From: Rhizonema sp. PD37
GTDB lineage: Bacteria; Cyanobacteriota; Cyanobacteriia; Cyanobacteriales; Nostocaceae
Direction of reading: 5' to 3'
Assembly: GCA_029379215.1 (NCBI GenBank)
Contig: JAQYWO010000008.1
Coordinates: 1-64,000 of the forward strand
Length of the DNA: 64,000 bases
Position 1 is the stretch's first letter. Each line of letters opens with the position of its first letter. Shown in pieces: positions 1 through 9,289 of the stretch. Below the pieces are notes generated by a model, which saw only the letters and a list, made by a program, of their open reading frames with translations, ran no database searches and was not told the DNA's origin. A program made the position numbers and the translations under genes.

Positions 1-438
1 GATTTATTTAACTATTTTGGTTCTCCAATCGAACTCAAGCTTTGAAAATATCATATATTTAGTCTTTAATATTTTTTTTACTAAAAATAGTTACAAAAAA
101 CAAAAAATTAAAAACCCTATTTTCTCAAGCTTTGTACCTCTTTTGCTGATATGAAGTCAATATAAAAATGATGAATGTAGAGCCGTTGGTTATAACAACA
201 AGACGCGACGCCACTTCCATTCATGGAGATCGGCATTGCGTCTGTGTTTCATTGGGAGGTAGCAAAATTGATGTTGCTATCTAAATATTGATTTGGATTA
301 CATACGACTTGGCATCTGCAAAGTGAATCCAAAATTGAGCGATCGCTACCTATTTTGTAAAAAGATATTACATATTTTGATTTCAGTACAGTAGGAATAG
401 ACTCGGTAGCATTTTGATTGAGAAACAGTTGAAAGCTA

Positions 439-475
439 ACTTACAAAGAAAGGCAGAGGGCAGAGGGCAGAAGGT
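439..475 (+). repeat. Left arm of a long-distance inverted repeat
   Basis: The reverse complement of 1189-1220 matches this segment over about 32 bases, except that this arm carries one extra 7-base unit (cagaggg twice instead of once). The two arms bound about 750 bases of non-coding DNA that contains the tandem repeat block. This resembles the ends of a small non-autonomous element, but no target-site duplication was established. Confidence 0.7.
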
Positions 476-574
476 AAAAATTATTAAAAATCCTTTAGGG
501 GTGGGTTTAAAGCCCACCAAGATAATAAAAATGTATTTCGAGATGCGTAGCGCTTCGGAATACGGCGTCCTTAT

Positions 575-615
575 GTAAAGCTCGCGGGAGAGAGTACTCT
601 CTCCCGCAGACTTTA
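575..615. repeat. Long hairpin with a perfect 24-base palindromic core
   Basis: Bases 584-607 are a perfect palindrome (gcgggagagagt followed by its reverse complement). The flanks gtaaag and ctttac extend the stem after a small internal loop. No T-tract follows, so it is not an obvious terminator. It is probably a dispersed cyanobacterial repeat. Confidence 0.65.
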
Positions 616-642
616 CTTCAATCCCACGTTTTTAAGCGTGGG
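616..642 (-). repeat. Orphan hairpin resembling an IS200/IS605-type right end
   Basis: Read on the minus strand this is a cccacg stem with a short loop followed by attgaag. The same arrangement recurs on the plus strand at 35100-35125. Such hairpins with an adjacent TTGAA are typical of cyanobacterial TnpB-element ends. No TnpA or TnpB gene is nearby, so this would be a leftover end. Confidence 0.35.
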
Positions 643-730
643 TGCCTTCTGCCTTCTGCCGACTGCCGTCACGCCTTCTGAAAGCATTTTTCACCTAAAT
701 GAACGACACCATTGGTAAGGGCGAACGGCC

Positions 731-953
731 CTGACGCTCGTTCCGACGCTCCTGACGCTCGTACCTCGCTACCGCTTCGCTAACGTCGCTACCGCTGACG
801 CTCGAAGACTCGCTACCGCTGACGCTCGAAGACTCGCTACCGCTGATGCTCGAAGACTCGCTACCAGCTGACGCTCGAAGACTCGCTACCGCTTCGCTAC
901 CGCTACCGCTTCGCTACCGCTACCGCTTCGCTACCGCTACCGCTACCGCTAAC
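731..953. repeat. Short tandem repeats, 24-base and 6-base units
   Basis: About four copies of a 24-base unit (core cgctaccgctgacgctcgaa) run into a stretch built from cgctac and cgctaccgcttcgctac units. One plus-strand frame stays open and repeats an eight-residue pattern (PLTLEDSL), but it has no start codon or ribosome site, so I treat it as non-coding. Confidence 0.8.
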
Positions 954-1188
954 GCCCCTACGACTGTGGTCTAATTACCTGAAAATTGCTATAAGGAACG
1001 TTGAAGGTAGGACTCTTTCTCTATGTGCATGATACTCCCTTGCCGGTGTAAGATTACCTATATCTCTGATCTTCAAACTTGGCTTCCTTGGCGCGGCAGA
1101 TGCTACAACGGGGGGAACCCCCGTTGTAGCGACTGCGAAACCGAAGGGTGGGCACTACTCCCACCCCGCATATAATTCTTTTTCCTCC

Positions 1189-1220
1189 TACCTTCTGCCC
1201 TCTGCCTTTCTTTGTAAGTT
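1189..1220 (-). repeat. Right arm of a long-distance inverted repeat
   Basis: Inverted partner of 439-475. It lies 57 bases beyond the ilvB stop codon, so it could also affect 3'-end formation of that gene. Confidence 0.7.
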
Positions 1221-1276
1221 TTACTCTTCACCGTAGGTAAAGCATAGGCCTCACCTACGGTTGAAGATGAACTTTT

Positions 1277-3193
1277 TTACAACTTCGTACCACACTCAGG
1301 ACAGAAGTTATTATTAGGTGGGTTTTTTGCAGAGCAGTTACTGCAATAGACTGGTTCTAATAACTCTTTTTGTGGCTGGCGAGGCAAGCCAATCATTTGA
1401 GCGTTAGTCTTACCTGCTGGGATCATGGGGTAACAGTTTTCGTCTCTAGTTACATGCACGTTCAAGATAACTGGACCATTATGTGCCAGCATTGTCGCGA
1501 TCGCATCTTTTAACTGAGTGCGATCGCTAATTACCATGCCCTTAAGTCCATAAGCCTTTGCCAACAACTCAATGTCTGGCATTCCTACTTGCATATTTGA
1601 GCATGAGTACCGTTCGCCGTAAAAGGCTTGCTGCCATTGCCGCACCATTCCCTGCCAGCCATTATTAATAATTACAGTCTTGACATTTATGCCATACTGT
1701 GCAAACGTGCCCAATTCCTGTAAATTCATTTGGAAGCTGGCATCGCCACTGATACAAATAACTTCCTCATCGGGAAACGCTACTTTCGCACCCATTGCCG
1801 CAGGCAAACCGAAACCCATAGTTCCCAAACCACCGCTAGAAATCCAGCGTCGGGGACCATTGTTCAGGAATTGTGCTGACCACATTTGATGTTGACCGAC
1901 ATCTGTGGTGTAGTAAGCGTCAGGTGCTTGGGTTGCGATTTCTACAATCACCTCTTGCGGCGAGATGCTGTCTGTTGGATGTGGTACAACTAGAGGATAC
2001 TCTTCCTTCCAACGGTTGATCAGCTTTAGCCATTCTTGTGTTTGGTTGGGTGTTCCCTTGATACTTGCTTCCTGACATCGCTTTAACAATTCAGTCAAAA
2101 CTTTCCGAACATCGCCGACGATCGGGACTTCGGGGATGCGGTTTTTGCCAACTTCTGCTGGATCGACATCAATGTGAATAACTTTTGCGTGACTGGCAAA
2201 TTCATCCAACTTACTAGTGACGCGATCATCAAATCTGGCACCGACACAAATCAACAAGTCGCAATCAGTGACGGCGAAGTTGGCGTAGGCAGTACCGTGC
2301 ATTCCCAACATTCCTACAGACAGAGGATGATGTTCGTCAAAAGCACCGATGCCCATCAATGTTGTGGTGACGGGGATATTGAAAAGTTCTGCGAGTTGTT
2401 TTATTTCCTCATGAGCACTGGAAGCGATCGCACCGCCACCTACATAAAGTAGAGGACGACGACTTTCACAAATCAACTGTATTGCGGCAACGATCTGCCG
2501 GGGATTCCCCTTCACTGTAGGACGATATCCTGGTAACTTTACCGAACCTGGTGCCACAGGTACGTAGTCAAATTGTTCAGTTGCCACATCTTTAGGAACA
2601 TCAATCAAAACTGGTCCCGGACGTCCCGTTGTAGCGATGTGGAAGGCTTCAGCAACAATTCGCGCCATATCTTGTGAGTCGCGCACAACATACGAATGCT
2701 TGACAATCGGTAGCGTGATTCCGTAAATATCTGTTTCTTGAAACGCATCCGAACCGATGACGGCCCGTGAAACCTGTCCTGTCACAATCACCATCGGGAT
2801 TGAGTCCATATACGCGGTAGCAATACCCGTGACCAAATTAGTTGCCCCAGGACCAGAAGTGCCAAAACATACTCCTGGCTTGCCTGTAGCGCGGGCATAA
2901 CCATCAGCAGCGTGTGCTGCGCCTTGCTCGTGTCTTACCAGGATGTGCTTAATTCCACCAGTTGCTTCTACCTTATACAAATCGTCGTAGATTGGTAAAA
3001 TTGCACCACCTGGATAGCCGAAAATATACTCGACACCATGGCGTTTAAGGCTGTCAAGCAAAGCAAAACCACCAGAAGCACGTTGAGACGCCACAATTGA
3101 CGATTTAGAGACATGGGACTGGATGGGATTTTCGGTTTGTCTTGGACTCAATGAGGAATGCAAATCTCCTTGGGAAACAATTGGTGGACGCAC
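1277..3193 (-). CDS. ilvB: Acetolactate synthase large subunit
   Basis: This is a thiamine-diphosphate enzyme of branched-chain amino acid synthesis. It condenses pyruvate with pyruvate or 2-oxobutyrate, together with a small subunit not in this window. The order is N-terminal TPP-binding domain ([12 protein letters not shown] near residue 60, then the [15 protein letters not shown] helix holding the catalytic Glu), central FAD domain, and C-terminal TPP domain with GDASFQMN. At 638 residues it exceeds the roughly 560-600 of typical large subunits for two reasons. There is an N-terminal extension of about 40 residues. There is also a C-terminal tail of about 28 residues with CSNC and CPEC pairs, which looks like a zinc ribbon. 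The gene stands alone, with no ilvN beside it. Confidence 0.95.
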   Translation of the reverse strand: MRPPIVSQGDLHSSLSPRQTENPIQSHVSKSSIVASQRASGGFALLDSLKRHGVEYIFGYPGGAILPIYDDLYKVEATGGIKHILVRHEQGAAHAADGYARATGKPGVCFGTSGPGATNLVTGIATAYMDSIPMVIVTGQVSRAVIGSDAFQETDIYGITLPIVKHSYVVRDSQDMARIVAEAFHIATTGRPGPVLIDVPKDVATEQFDYVPVAPGSVKLPGYRPTVKGNPRQIVAAIQLICESRRPLLYVGGGAIASSAHEEIKQLAELFNIPVTTTLMGIGAFDEHHPLSVGMLGMHGTAYANFAVTDCDLLICVGARFDDRVTSKLDEFASHAKVIHIDVDPAEVGKNRIPEVPIVGDVRKVLTELLKRCQEASIKGTPNQTQEWLKLINRWKEEYPLVVPHPTDSISPQEVIVEIATQAPDAYYTTDVGQHQMWSAQFLNNGPRRWISSGGLGTMGFGLPAAMGAKVAFPDEEVICISGDASFQMNLQELGTFAQYGINVKTVIINNGWQGMVRQWQQAFYGERYSCSNMQVGMPDIELLAKAYGLKGMVISDRTQLKDAIATMLAHNGPVILNVHVTRDENCYPMIPAGKTNAQMIGLPRQPQKELLEPVYCSNCSAKNPPNNNFCPECGTKL

Positions 3194-3525
3194 AATTAAA
3201 CCTCACGCAGTATATAAGTTTTTATTGAATATGTTGTCTTCAATACTTCATTTTAATTTACAAGTTTGATTAAATTTTGGAAACAAGCTTCTCATAATAG
3301 ATTATTTATGAGTAAATCATGACAATTACGATAAATCCGGTTCCTCAAGGAAACCGGACGTTTTAGCTACAAATCTTCAACAACAAAGACTTGATAAATT
3401 TTCACTCCCTGTAGTTAGCAGGAGCATCACTTCTATCCCACCTTTAACAAAAAAAAGTTTTGGTGGGCTTTTCAGCAGCAAAGATTAATTTTATCAACTT
3501 GTTTCGCGCTGGTCTCAAACTATAC
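3194..3525. other. Spacer between ilvB and the repeat lipoprotein gene
   Basis: It contains the ilvB upstream region and a hairpin at 3339-3360 (ccggttcc paired with ggaaaccgg around tcaa). The hairpin lacks a T-tract on either strand. No gene is apparent. Confidence 0.5.
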
Positions 3526-3870
3526 CTAAGGTTTCTTAGTAGCTTTAGCCTTAGGAGTCGTTGTTGTTGCGGGAGTTGTTGACATTGCACTGCCAGGAGT
3601 GTTTGTCATCGCACTGCCAGGAGTGCTTGTCATTGCACCACCGGGAGTATTTGTCATCGCACCACCAGGAGTGCTTGTCATTGCACCACCAGGAGTGTTT
3701 GTCATTGCACCACCGGGAGTAGCAGCACCACTCTCAGTCGGTTCAGCACCAGGAGTTGCGCTAGACGTTGCTGAGGGTGAGCTATCACCACCACCACCGC
3801 CACTTTCGCAAGCGCCGAGAATTGTTGCTAAACCTAGCATTAAAGCAAAACCAAAGATTTTTATTTTCAT
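3526..3870 (-). CDS. Small lipoprotein with 8-residue tandem repeats
   Basis: Read from the ATG at 3870 the product has 114 residues. It starts with a basic tip and a hydrophobic segment ending in the lipobox LGAC, so it should be exported and lipid-anchored at the Cys. A Gly/Ser-rich linker follows, then six near-identical TPGGAMTN/S units, and a Thr/Lys-rich tail. A longer reading from 3903 is possible. The start at 3870 has aggag a few bases upstream and places the signal peptide at the N-terminus, so I prefer it. Function is unknown; the low-complexity tail suggests a surface or wall-spanning role, which is inference only. Confidence 0.7.
   Translation of the reverse strand: MKIKIFGFALMLGLATILGACESGGGGGDSSPSATSSATPGAEPTESGAATPGGAMTNTPGGAMTSTPGGAMTNTPGGAMTSTPGSAMTNTPGSAMSTTPATTTTPKAKATKKP
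3577..3720 (-). repeat. 24-base coding tandem repeat (TPGGAMTN/S units)
   Basis: Six units of 24 bases encode the repeats of the lipoprotein. Adjacent units alternate between Asn and Ser at the last position, and the last two have Ser for the second Gly. Units this similar can gain or lose copies by slippage without changing frame. Confidence 0.85.
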
Positions 3871-4267
3871 GACTCCTCTTTCACCAAATTCTGGCCAATA
3901 CAATTTTAGCCTGTTGAATACGATACCTTATTTGTTGCTTTTTTTTTTTTTATTTCAAAACTATGGTATACAAGTTATACTTTAACTCTTTAACGCAGAC
4001 CCACATATTATTTTGCCGCAAGCGACTTATTATATGTCCTTAGGGTAAGATTGTCGATCACCATATCAACGCTATCATACTAAAGATTGTTCTCTGGGGT
4101 ACACTTGCCTGTTTTTACATTGCATTGGCATACTTAAAAGTGCGATGCTTGAACGCCAGAGGTGCAGCACATTTACCTCTTCAATATTGCATTTCATTGA
4201 AGGTGATATTAACCACAGCAACGAAAATAGACAAATTAAATTTTACAGAACAGTATTTTTACAAGCT

Positions 4268-5026
4268 ATGGCTTTGAAGCGCAAATCAGATGTTTCTGCA
4301 AATGATCGCTGGTTGCGATCGCAATCACAGACGAACGATGGAACCCCCCGTGTCCAATACCGGAAGATGTCATCCCATGACAAAGCATCGCTGCCATCCA
4401 TACCAGAGTCCTCCTCAAATGCTTCTCTGAAAACTCAGAAATTTGGTGAGGTTTCCCCCAATCAAGATTTCTCCCGACAGGAACCAGCTATGCGTCAACG
4501 TTCCCGTCCTTTAAAAAAGCCACAATTTCCTCGCCCCCAAGTATCTACGGAAGTTTTTTCTAAAAAGCAGCAACGTTCCTCTCCTACACAAAAGTTACCT
4601 AAAGAGGCTGCCCAAAATAAAATTCCCACAACACCACTTATCCCGACAATACCTGCTTCTGGAAAGATACCAGAGTGGTTACTGCGTTGGCAAGCAATAC
4701 ATTTTTATTCTTCCGCTATAGCGTTTGTATTAGTGTTGGCGGCACTCGTGGTTTATGGTTGGACAGTATATTCCCAACAATTGTGGAGTCAATCTTATCG
4801 TCAACTGCAAAACCTACAACGCCAAGAGCGAGAATTGAAGACAAAAAATGAGGTGCTGAAAAACAAAATTGCACAAGAAGCATCCCAACCCTCAGCAAAG
4901 CTCGTATCGCCAACTCCTGCAACAATGATTTTCATGAATCCAGCACCTATTGATTCTAACCCTACACCTCCAACCACAAAGCCAACCGAAACACAACAGC
5001 AGAGCGTTAATCCCCTCGGCTATTAG
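4268..5026 (+). CDS. FtsL-like membrane protein upstream of ftsI
   Basis: The product has 252 residues from the ATG at 4268. An upstream reading from 4145 adds 41 residues that look non-coding. It has a long, basic, Pro/Ser/Gln-rich cytoplasmic N-terminal part, one transmembrane helix (around AIAFVLVLAALVVYGW), then a coiled coil rich in Gln, Glu and Lys (QLQNLQRQERELKTKNEVLK) and a Pro-rich tail. This topology, and the position 41 bases before ftsI, match FtsL/DivIC-type septum proteins. Sequence identity to classical FtsL is not evident to me, so the call rests on architecture and context. Confidence 0.6.
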   Translation: MALKRKSDVSANDRWLRSQSQTNDGTPRVQYRKMSSHDKASLPSIPESSSNASLKTQKFGEVSPNQDFSRQEPAMRQRSRPLKKPQFPRPQVSTEVFSKKQQRSSPTQKLPKEAAQNKIPTTPLIPTIPASGKIPEWLLRWQAIHFYSSAIAFVLVLAALVVYGWTVYSQQLWSQSYRQLQNLQRQERELKTKNEVLKNKIAQEASQPSAKLVSPTPATMIFMNPAPIDSNPTPPTTKPTETQQQSVNPLGY

Positions 5027-5067
5027 ATTAATACCACCCCTAAGCAATTCGACAAAGGACACCCTTT

Positions 5068-6993
5068 ATGCAGAAGTCATCCAGCAGAAGAAAATTGAAA
5101 AATTTACGATCTGCGAAATCAACAGGGCAAAAGCAGAAGGGTTGGAGAAGATGGTTATCAAGTCTATTTCCTAACAAGCCAGCGCCAACAACGCTCCTTC
5201 GCCGCGAATTGCTACAACGAAAAGAGCCAGAGCAAAGCACTTCAACCTTGCTCGCGAGCAAAGCCCGTGACGAGCTTCCCAGTACCAAACATCGAGTTTT
5301 CATTATTTGGAGTCTCTTGATTGCTGCTGGGATAGGGCTAGGAATAAACTTATACCACCTGCAAATTGTCAGTGGACCAAAGTTAACGCAGAAAGCACGC
5401 AACCAACAGATGGTGAATTTGCGACCTTTTATGCCCCGTCGCCCAGTGGTTGATCGTAATAGTAATGTGTTGGCAATTGACCGTCCTGTTTATACTTTGT
5501 ACGCTCATCCCAAGCTGTTTGAAAAGTCGGCAGAACAGATCGCACAGCAGTTGGCATCAATCCTCGATCAAGATCAAATTGATATAGAGAAGAAGTTTCA
5601 AGGAAAAAGAAGCGGTATCACTCTTGCTACTGGCATACCGGAAGAAAATGCTGATCGGATTGCCTCATTGCACCTGAATGGCTTAGAGTTGATTCAAAAA
5701 TACTCCAGATTTTACCCAGAACAAGATTTAGTGGCTGAAGTAGTGGGCTATGTTAACATTGACCGTCGCGGTCAAGCTGGGGTGGAGTATAGCCAAGAAA
5801 AAATGCTAGAACGTTCCGTACAAATGGTGCGCCTCAGTCGTGCAGGTAACGGCTCTCTCATGCCAGATCATGCTCCGGATGGTTTTTTGCATTTTGACGA
5901 TCTGCAACTGCAACTGACTATTGACAGCCGTCTGCAACGAGTTGCGCGATCTGCTCTCAAGCAGCAGATGGAAAAATTCCACGCCAAGCGAGGGACGGTT
6001 ATTGTCATGGATGCTTGGGATGGTTCGCTGCTTGCTATGGTGACTCAGCCAACCTATAACCCAAATGAATACTCTAAAGCCGATATCTCATTGTTTAAAA
6101 ACTGGACAGTGGCAGATCTTTATGAACCAGGTTCCACCTTTAAACCGCTTAATGTCGCGATCGCTTTAGAAACTGGTGCGATCGAACCTAATAATGTGTT
6201 CAAAGATCCAGGTTTTATTCGAGTGACTGACCGAATTATCAAAAATGCTGAAAACAAACGTTACGGACGGTTAAACATTGCTCAAATTATACAGTATTCT
6301 AGCAACGTCGGCATGGTGCAAATCATGCAAAAAATACAACCCTCAGTCTACTACGGCTGGTTGCAAAAACTGGGGCTAGGGCAAAGTGTCTATACAGATT
6401 TACCTTTTGCAGTCAGCAGTCAGTTAAAAAGCCAAGAAGAATTTGTCTCTGTACCAATAGAACCAGCAACAACCTCCTTTGGGCAAGGATTTTCTCTAAC
6501 ACCATTGCAGCTGATGCAAATGCAAGCAGCTTTGGCGAATGGAGGCAAATTAGTTATGCCTCACGTAGTCCGGGGGTTAGTGGATAGTAAAGGACAAATG
6601 CATTACTCACCAAATCTGTCAGTACCAACTCAAATTTTTTCACCCGCGACAAGTCAAAAGGTTGTGGAAATGATGGAAACAGTGGTTGATGATGGAACTG
6701 GAAAAGCATCACAAATTGCCGGCTATCGCATCGCAGGCAAAACTGGCACAGCCCAAAAAGCCAGGGGTTCGGGTGGTGGCTATATCACTGATGCTTACAT
6801 TACCAGTTTCTTAGGTATATTACCTGTAGAATCACCCCGCTATGTAGTACTGGCATTGGTAGATGAGCCGAAGGGAAAAAATGCCTTTGGTGGTACTGTC
6901 GCCGCACCTATTGCTAAGTCGGTAATGGAAGCTTTGATTACGATTGAGCAAATTCCACCCAGCAAGCCCATGAGTCAAGCGTCTGAGCATTGA
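5068..6993 (+). CDS. ftsI: Peptidoglycan transpeptidase FtsI (PBP class B, division)
   Basis: This enzyme cross-links septal peptidoglycan from the periplasmic side. The 641-residue protein has a basic cytoplasmic N-terminus of about 70 residues, one membrane anchor (FIIWSLLIAAGIGLGINLY), a PBP-dimer domain and a transpeptidase domain. Catalytic motifs are all present: S356-x-x-K in GSTFKP, S411-S-N, and K558-T-G-T. The family is usually near 580-600 residues; the extra length is in the cytoplasmic tail. It follows the FtsL-like gene closely and is probably co-transcribed with it. Confidence 0.95.
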   Translation: MQKSSSRRKLKNLRSAKSTGQKQKGWRRWLSSLFPNKPAPTTLLRRELLQRKEPEQSTSTLLASKARDELPSTKHRVFIIWSLLIAAGIGLGINLYHLQIVSGPKLTQKARNQQMVNLRPFMPRRPVVDRNSNVLAIDRPVYTLYAHPKLFEKSAEQIAQQLASILDQDQIDIEKKFQGKRSGITLATGIPEENADRIASLHLNGLELIQKYSRFYPEQDLVAEVVGYVNIDRRGQAGVEYSQEKMLERSVQMVRLSRAGNGSLMPDHAPDGFLHFDDLQLQLTIDSRLQRVARSALKQQMEKFHAKRGTVIVMDAWDGSLLAMVTQPTYNPNEYSKADISLFKNWTVADLYEPGSTFKPLNVAIALETGAIEPNNVFKDPGFIRVTDRIIKNAENKRYGRLNIAQIIQYSSNVGMVQIMQKIQPSVYYGWLQKLGLGQSVYTDLPFAVSSQLKSQEEFVSVPIEPATTSFGQGFSLTPLQLMQMQAALANGGKLVMPHVVRGLVDSKGQMHYSPNLSVPTQIFSPATSQKVVEMMETVVDDGTGKASQIAGYRIAGKTGTAQKARGSGGGYITDAYITSFLGILPVESPRYVVLALVDEPKGKNAFGGTVAAPIAKSVMEALITIEQIPPSKPMSQASEH

Positions 6994-7128
6994 AGACCTT
7001 CTTTATGTGACTCAAACGAGAACCTATAGAATTTATTGACGAGTCTCCGTTTGTGCTGTTTATACACAATTGTTCAATACAGTTTAGGTCATAAATACGT
7101 AATTTATAATTCCTTTTTATTTAAGTAC

Positions 7129-7162
7129 GTTAATAGTTAACAGTTAACTGTTAACTATTAAC
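7129..7162. terminator. Perfect 34-base palindrome between convergent genes
   Basis: The 17-base arm gttaatagttaacagtt is followed directly by its exact reverse complement. It lies between the ends of ftsI and the mscS-like gene and could serve as a bidirectional terminator, although it lacks G/C and a clear T-tract. The gttaacagttaac core recurs at 54152-54164, so it may be a dispersed repeat. Confidence 0.5.
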
Positions 7163-7172
7163 AACAAAAGAA

Positions 7173-8027
7173 TTAGTTTGCCTTAAATGGCGAGTTGATC
7201 GTGTTATCTCTCAAATTGTTTGGTAAACTACTAATTGCATAACTGTGTTCAGGAACTGGAAACCCCGCCTCACCAAAAGTTTCGCGGATAGTTTTGTTAG
7301 TATCGAAATAGACTTGCCAGTAGTGGTCGTTATTACAATAAGGACGAACTGCCAATATTGGTCCCGCTAAGTTGAACTCCAAAATTTCTACATCTGGTGC
7401 TGGATTTGTCAGAACATTCGGAATTTGGCTAATTTTTGCTTTCAGATAATGGATAGCTTGGTTGTGATCAACATTGTGATGAAGTTGAGCAACTAGATCG
7501 ACACGACGGTAAGGATTTGCAGAATAATTTTGGATATTATCAGCGAATATTTTGTTATTACCGATAATTGTTAACACATTGTCTGGCATGTCGAGACTAG
7601 TTGTAAATAGTCCAATTTCCTTGACAGTTCCTGTAACGCCTCCAGCTTTGACAAAGTCACCAACTTTGAACGGTCGGAAAATAATTAAGAAAGCACCCGC
7701 CGCAAAGTTCGCGAGCAATCCACCCCATGCGGCACCAATAGCAATACCTGCAGCTGCTAACAATGCTGCGAAGGAAGTGGTTTCGACACCAAAGAAGCCG
7801 AGAAGTGAAACGATGAGGATGACTCTCAGCGTTATGGAAATGATATTGATAAGGTAATTAACGATTGTTGAATCGATGAGCTGGTTTCTGAAAGCACGTC
7901 TGATCAGCCTGAGACCGAAGTCAATCAATCGCTGACCAATAAGCCATATGAGGATGGCACCGAGTAGCTTCAGTCCGAACGTAGTTAGCAGTGCAAGTGC
8001 AACCTGACCAATCTGATTTATATTCAT
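7173..8027 (-). CDS. Small-conductance mechanosensitive channel, MscS family
   Basis: The 284-residue membrane protein should open on membrane tension and release solutes after hypo-osmotic shock. There are about three transmembrane helices. The third is glycine/alanine-rich (ALLAAAGIAIGAAWGGLLANFAAG) and runs into the conserved FRPFKVGDFVKAGGVTGTVKEIGLFTT segment of the beta domain, which is diagnostic of MscS. A cytoplasmic alpha/beta region follows. The length is normal for the family. It stands alone and is convergent with ftsI. Confidence 0.93.
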   Translation of the reverse strand: MNINQIGQVALALLTTFGLKLLGAILIWLIGQRLIDFGLRLIRRAFRNQLIDSTIVNYLINIISITLRVILIVSLLGFFGVETTSFAALLAAAGIAIGAAWGGLLANFAAGAFLIIFRPFKVGDFVKAGGVTGTVKEIGLFTTSLDMPDNVLTIIGNNKIFADNIQNYSANPYRRVDLVAQLHHNVDHNQAIHYLKAKISQIPNVLTNPAPDVEILEFNLAGPILAVRPYCNNDHYWQVYFDTNKTIRETFGEAGFPVPEHSYAISSLPNNLRDNTINSPFKAN

Positions 8028-8265
8028 AAATCTTCCTGTTTTTGTAGACTCCTAGAAAAAAATATACTAAATACTAACTTGATTGACAAACTATGCTTTT
8101 TTGATAGGGATACAGACAAAATAAAATGCATTGAGTTTGACGAGTACAGTATTTTCGCATCTACACCGAATATCGATGTTACTAAAATTACTCTTCAATT
8201 CATAACTTGTAATTTAATTTTCATAACATATAAGTTATAAAGTTATATAGTTCAATAGAGGCATT

Positions 8266-9000
8266 ATGTCTTATTCATTTGATGTTTTATGGTTAAGTGC
8301 CAGTCCTAGTTTGAAATATTTTGACCAACCATTACTGCGTAACTTATCTAAATACTTGAATATTGCTCGGTGGGAGTACCGCCAAACCAAAGATGAAGCT
8401 AGTTCTATAGATAAAGCGGTGGCATTGTTATATGATTGTATACGGTCTTGCGATCGCCCAGTTCATTTGGTAGGTCACGGAATTAGCGGTATAGTGGGTT
8501 TAATCTTTGCCCGTCAATATCCTCAACAAGTACAGTCATTAACCCTATTAGCTGTAGCGGCTCAACCTGCAACGACTTGGCATACCCACTATTACATTCA
8601 GCGACAACTTTTACCGATAACCCGCGAGCAAGTTTTAGTCAACACCGTTCGCAGTCTGTTTGGGAATAAACATCATTACTCTACTAAGAAGTTAGCGATC
8701 GCCCTAGAGAGAGATTTAGAAGAATCCCCTTCTGTTCACTCACTTTTTAGGTTAGCGAATTTACCTAAAGGACAAGTTTCTGTACCACTAATGGTGTGTG
8801 GCAGCAAGACTGATCCAGTTGTCCATCCACCTGTATTGCATGAGTGGCTGACGTGGTTAAAGCCAGAAGATAAACTTTGGGAATGCCCTACAGGGTATCA
8901 TTTTTTTCATCACTTTTACCCTCAATTGGTTGGAAAGCAAATTTTACATTTTTGGCAACTCAATCATCCGCAGTTACTTCCAAAAATAGTCAATAGTTGA
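8266..9000 (+). CDS. Alpha/beta hydrolase fold protein
   Basis: A 244-residue soluble protein. VHLVGHGISGIVGLIFARQYP near residue 75 looks like the nucleophile elbow of alpha/beta hydrolases, but its central residue is His-Gly-Ile-Ser rather than a clean G-x-S-x-G. The acid-containing strand (VPLMVCGSKTDPVVHP) and a late His (GYHFFHHFYP) are present. The substrate is unknown. The shifted nucleophile means it could be a non-canonical or inactive member. Confidence 0.7.
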   Translation: MSYSFDVLWLSASPSLKYFDQPLLRNLSKYLNIARWEYRQTKDEASSIDKAVALLYDCIRSCDRPVHLVGHGISGIVGLIFARQYPQQVQSLTLLAVAAQPATTWHTHYYIQRQLLPITREQVLVNTVRSLFGNKHHYSTKKLAIALERDLEESPSVHSLFRLANLPKGQVSVPLMVCGSKTDPVVHPPVLHEWLTWLKPEDKLWECPTGYHFFHHFYPQLVGKQILHFWQLNHPQLLPKIVNS

Positions 9001-9289
9001 AAGCTTTGGCGTAAATAGAGCCAAGGGACATCAACCAAAAGTTATACATAAATCTTAGCTAAAAGACTATTTTCAAGACAATCTAACTGTTAAGGCTAAC
9101 AACTACACTTTTCTTGCGATACTTGTTCGTTAAGGTGCATAGGTACTGAGAGTGATGGTTAAATGGCTAAACTTGATGTGGCTTTTCATCAGTTCCTTCT
9201 TACACAAGCTGATACTCACAAGTAAGCAGTTAAATAGTGATTCTTGTCAAGCCTACCTAACCTAAACGAATAAACAGTGTAAACTCAGA
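9001..9289. other. Spacer before pxcA
   Basis: 289 bases with no gene or strong hairpin that I can see. It should carry the pxcA promoter. Confidence 0.4.

Larger units (their letters stand above)
1..1276. other. Non-coding, repeat-rich region downstream of ilvB
   Basis: I see no convincing gene here. The stretch holds an inverted-repeat pair (439-475 and 1189-1220), a long hairpin (575-615), a hairpin resembling the end of an IS200/IS605-type element (616-642) and a block of short tandem repeats (731-953). These are listed separately. The first 430 bases are AT-rich and show nothing I can name. Confidence 0.6.

Noticed and set aside
731..953. Possible CRISPR array
   Set aside because: The repeat units run directly into each other with no spacers of constant length and no cas genes.
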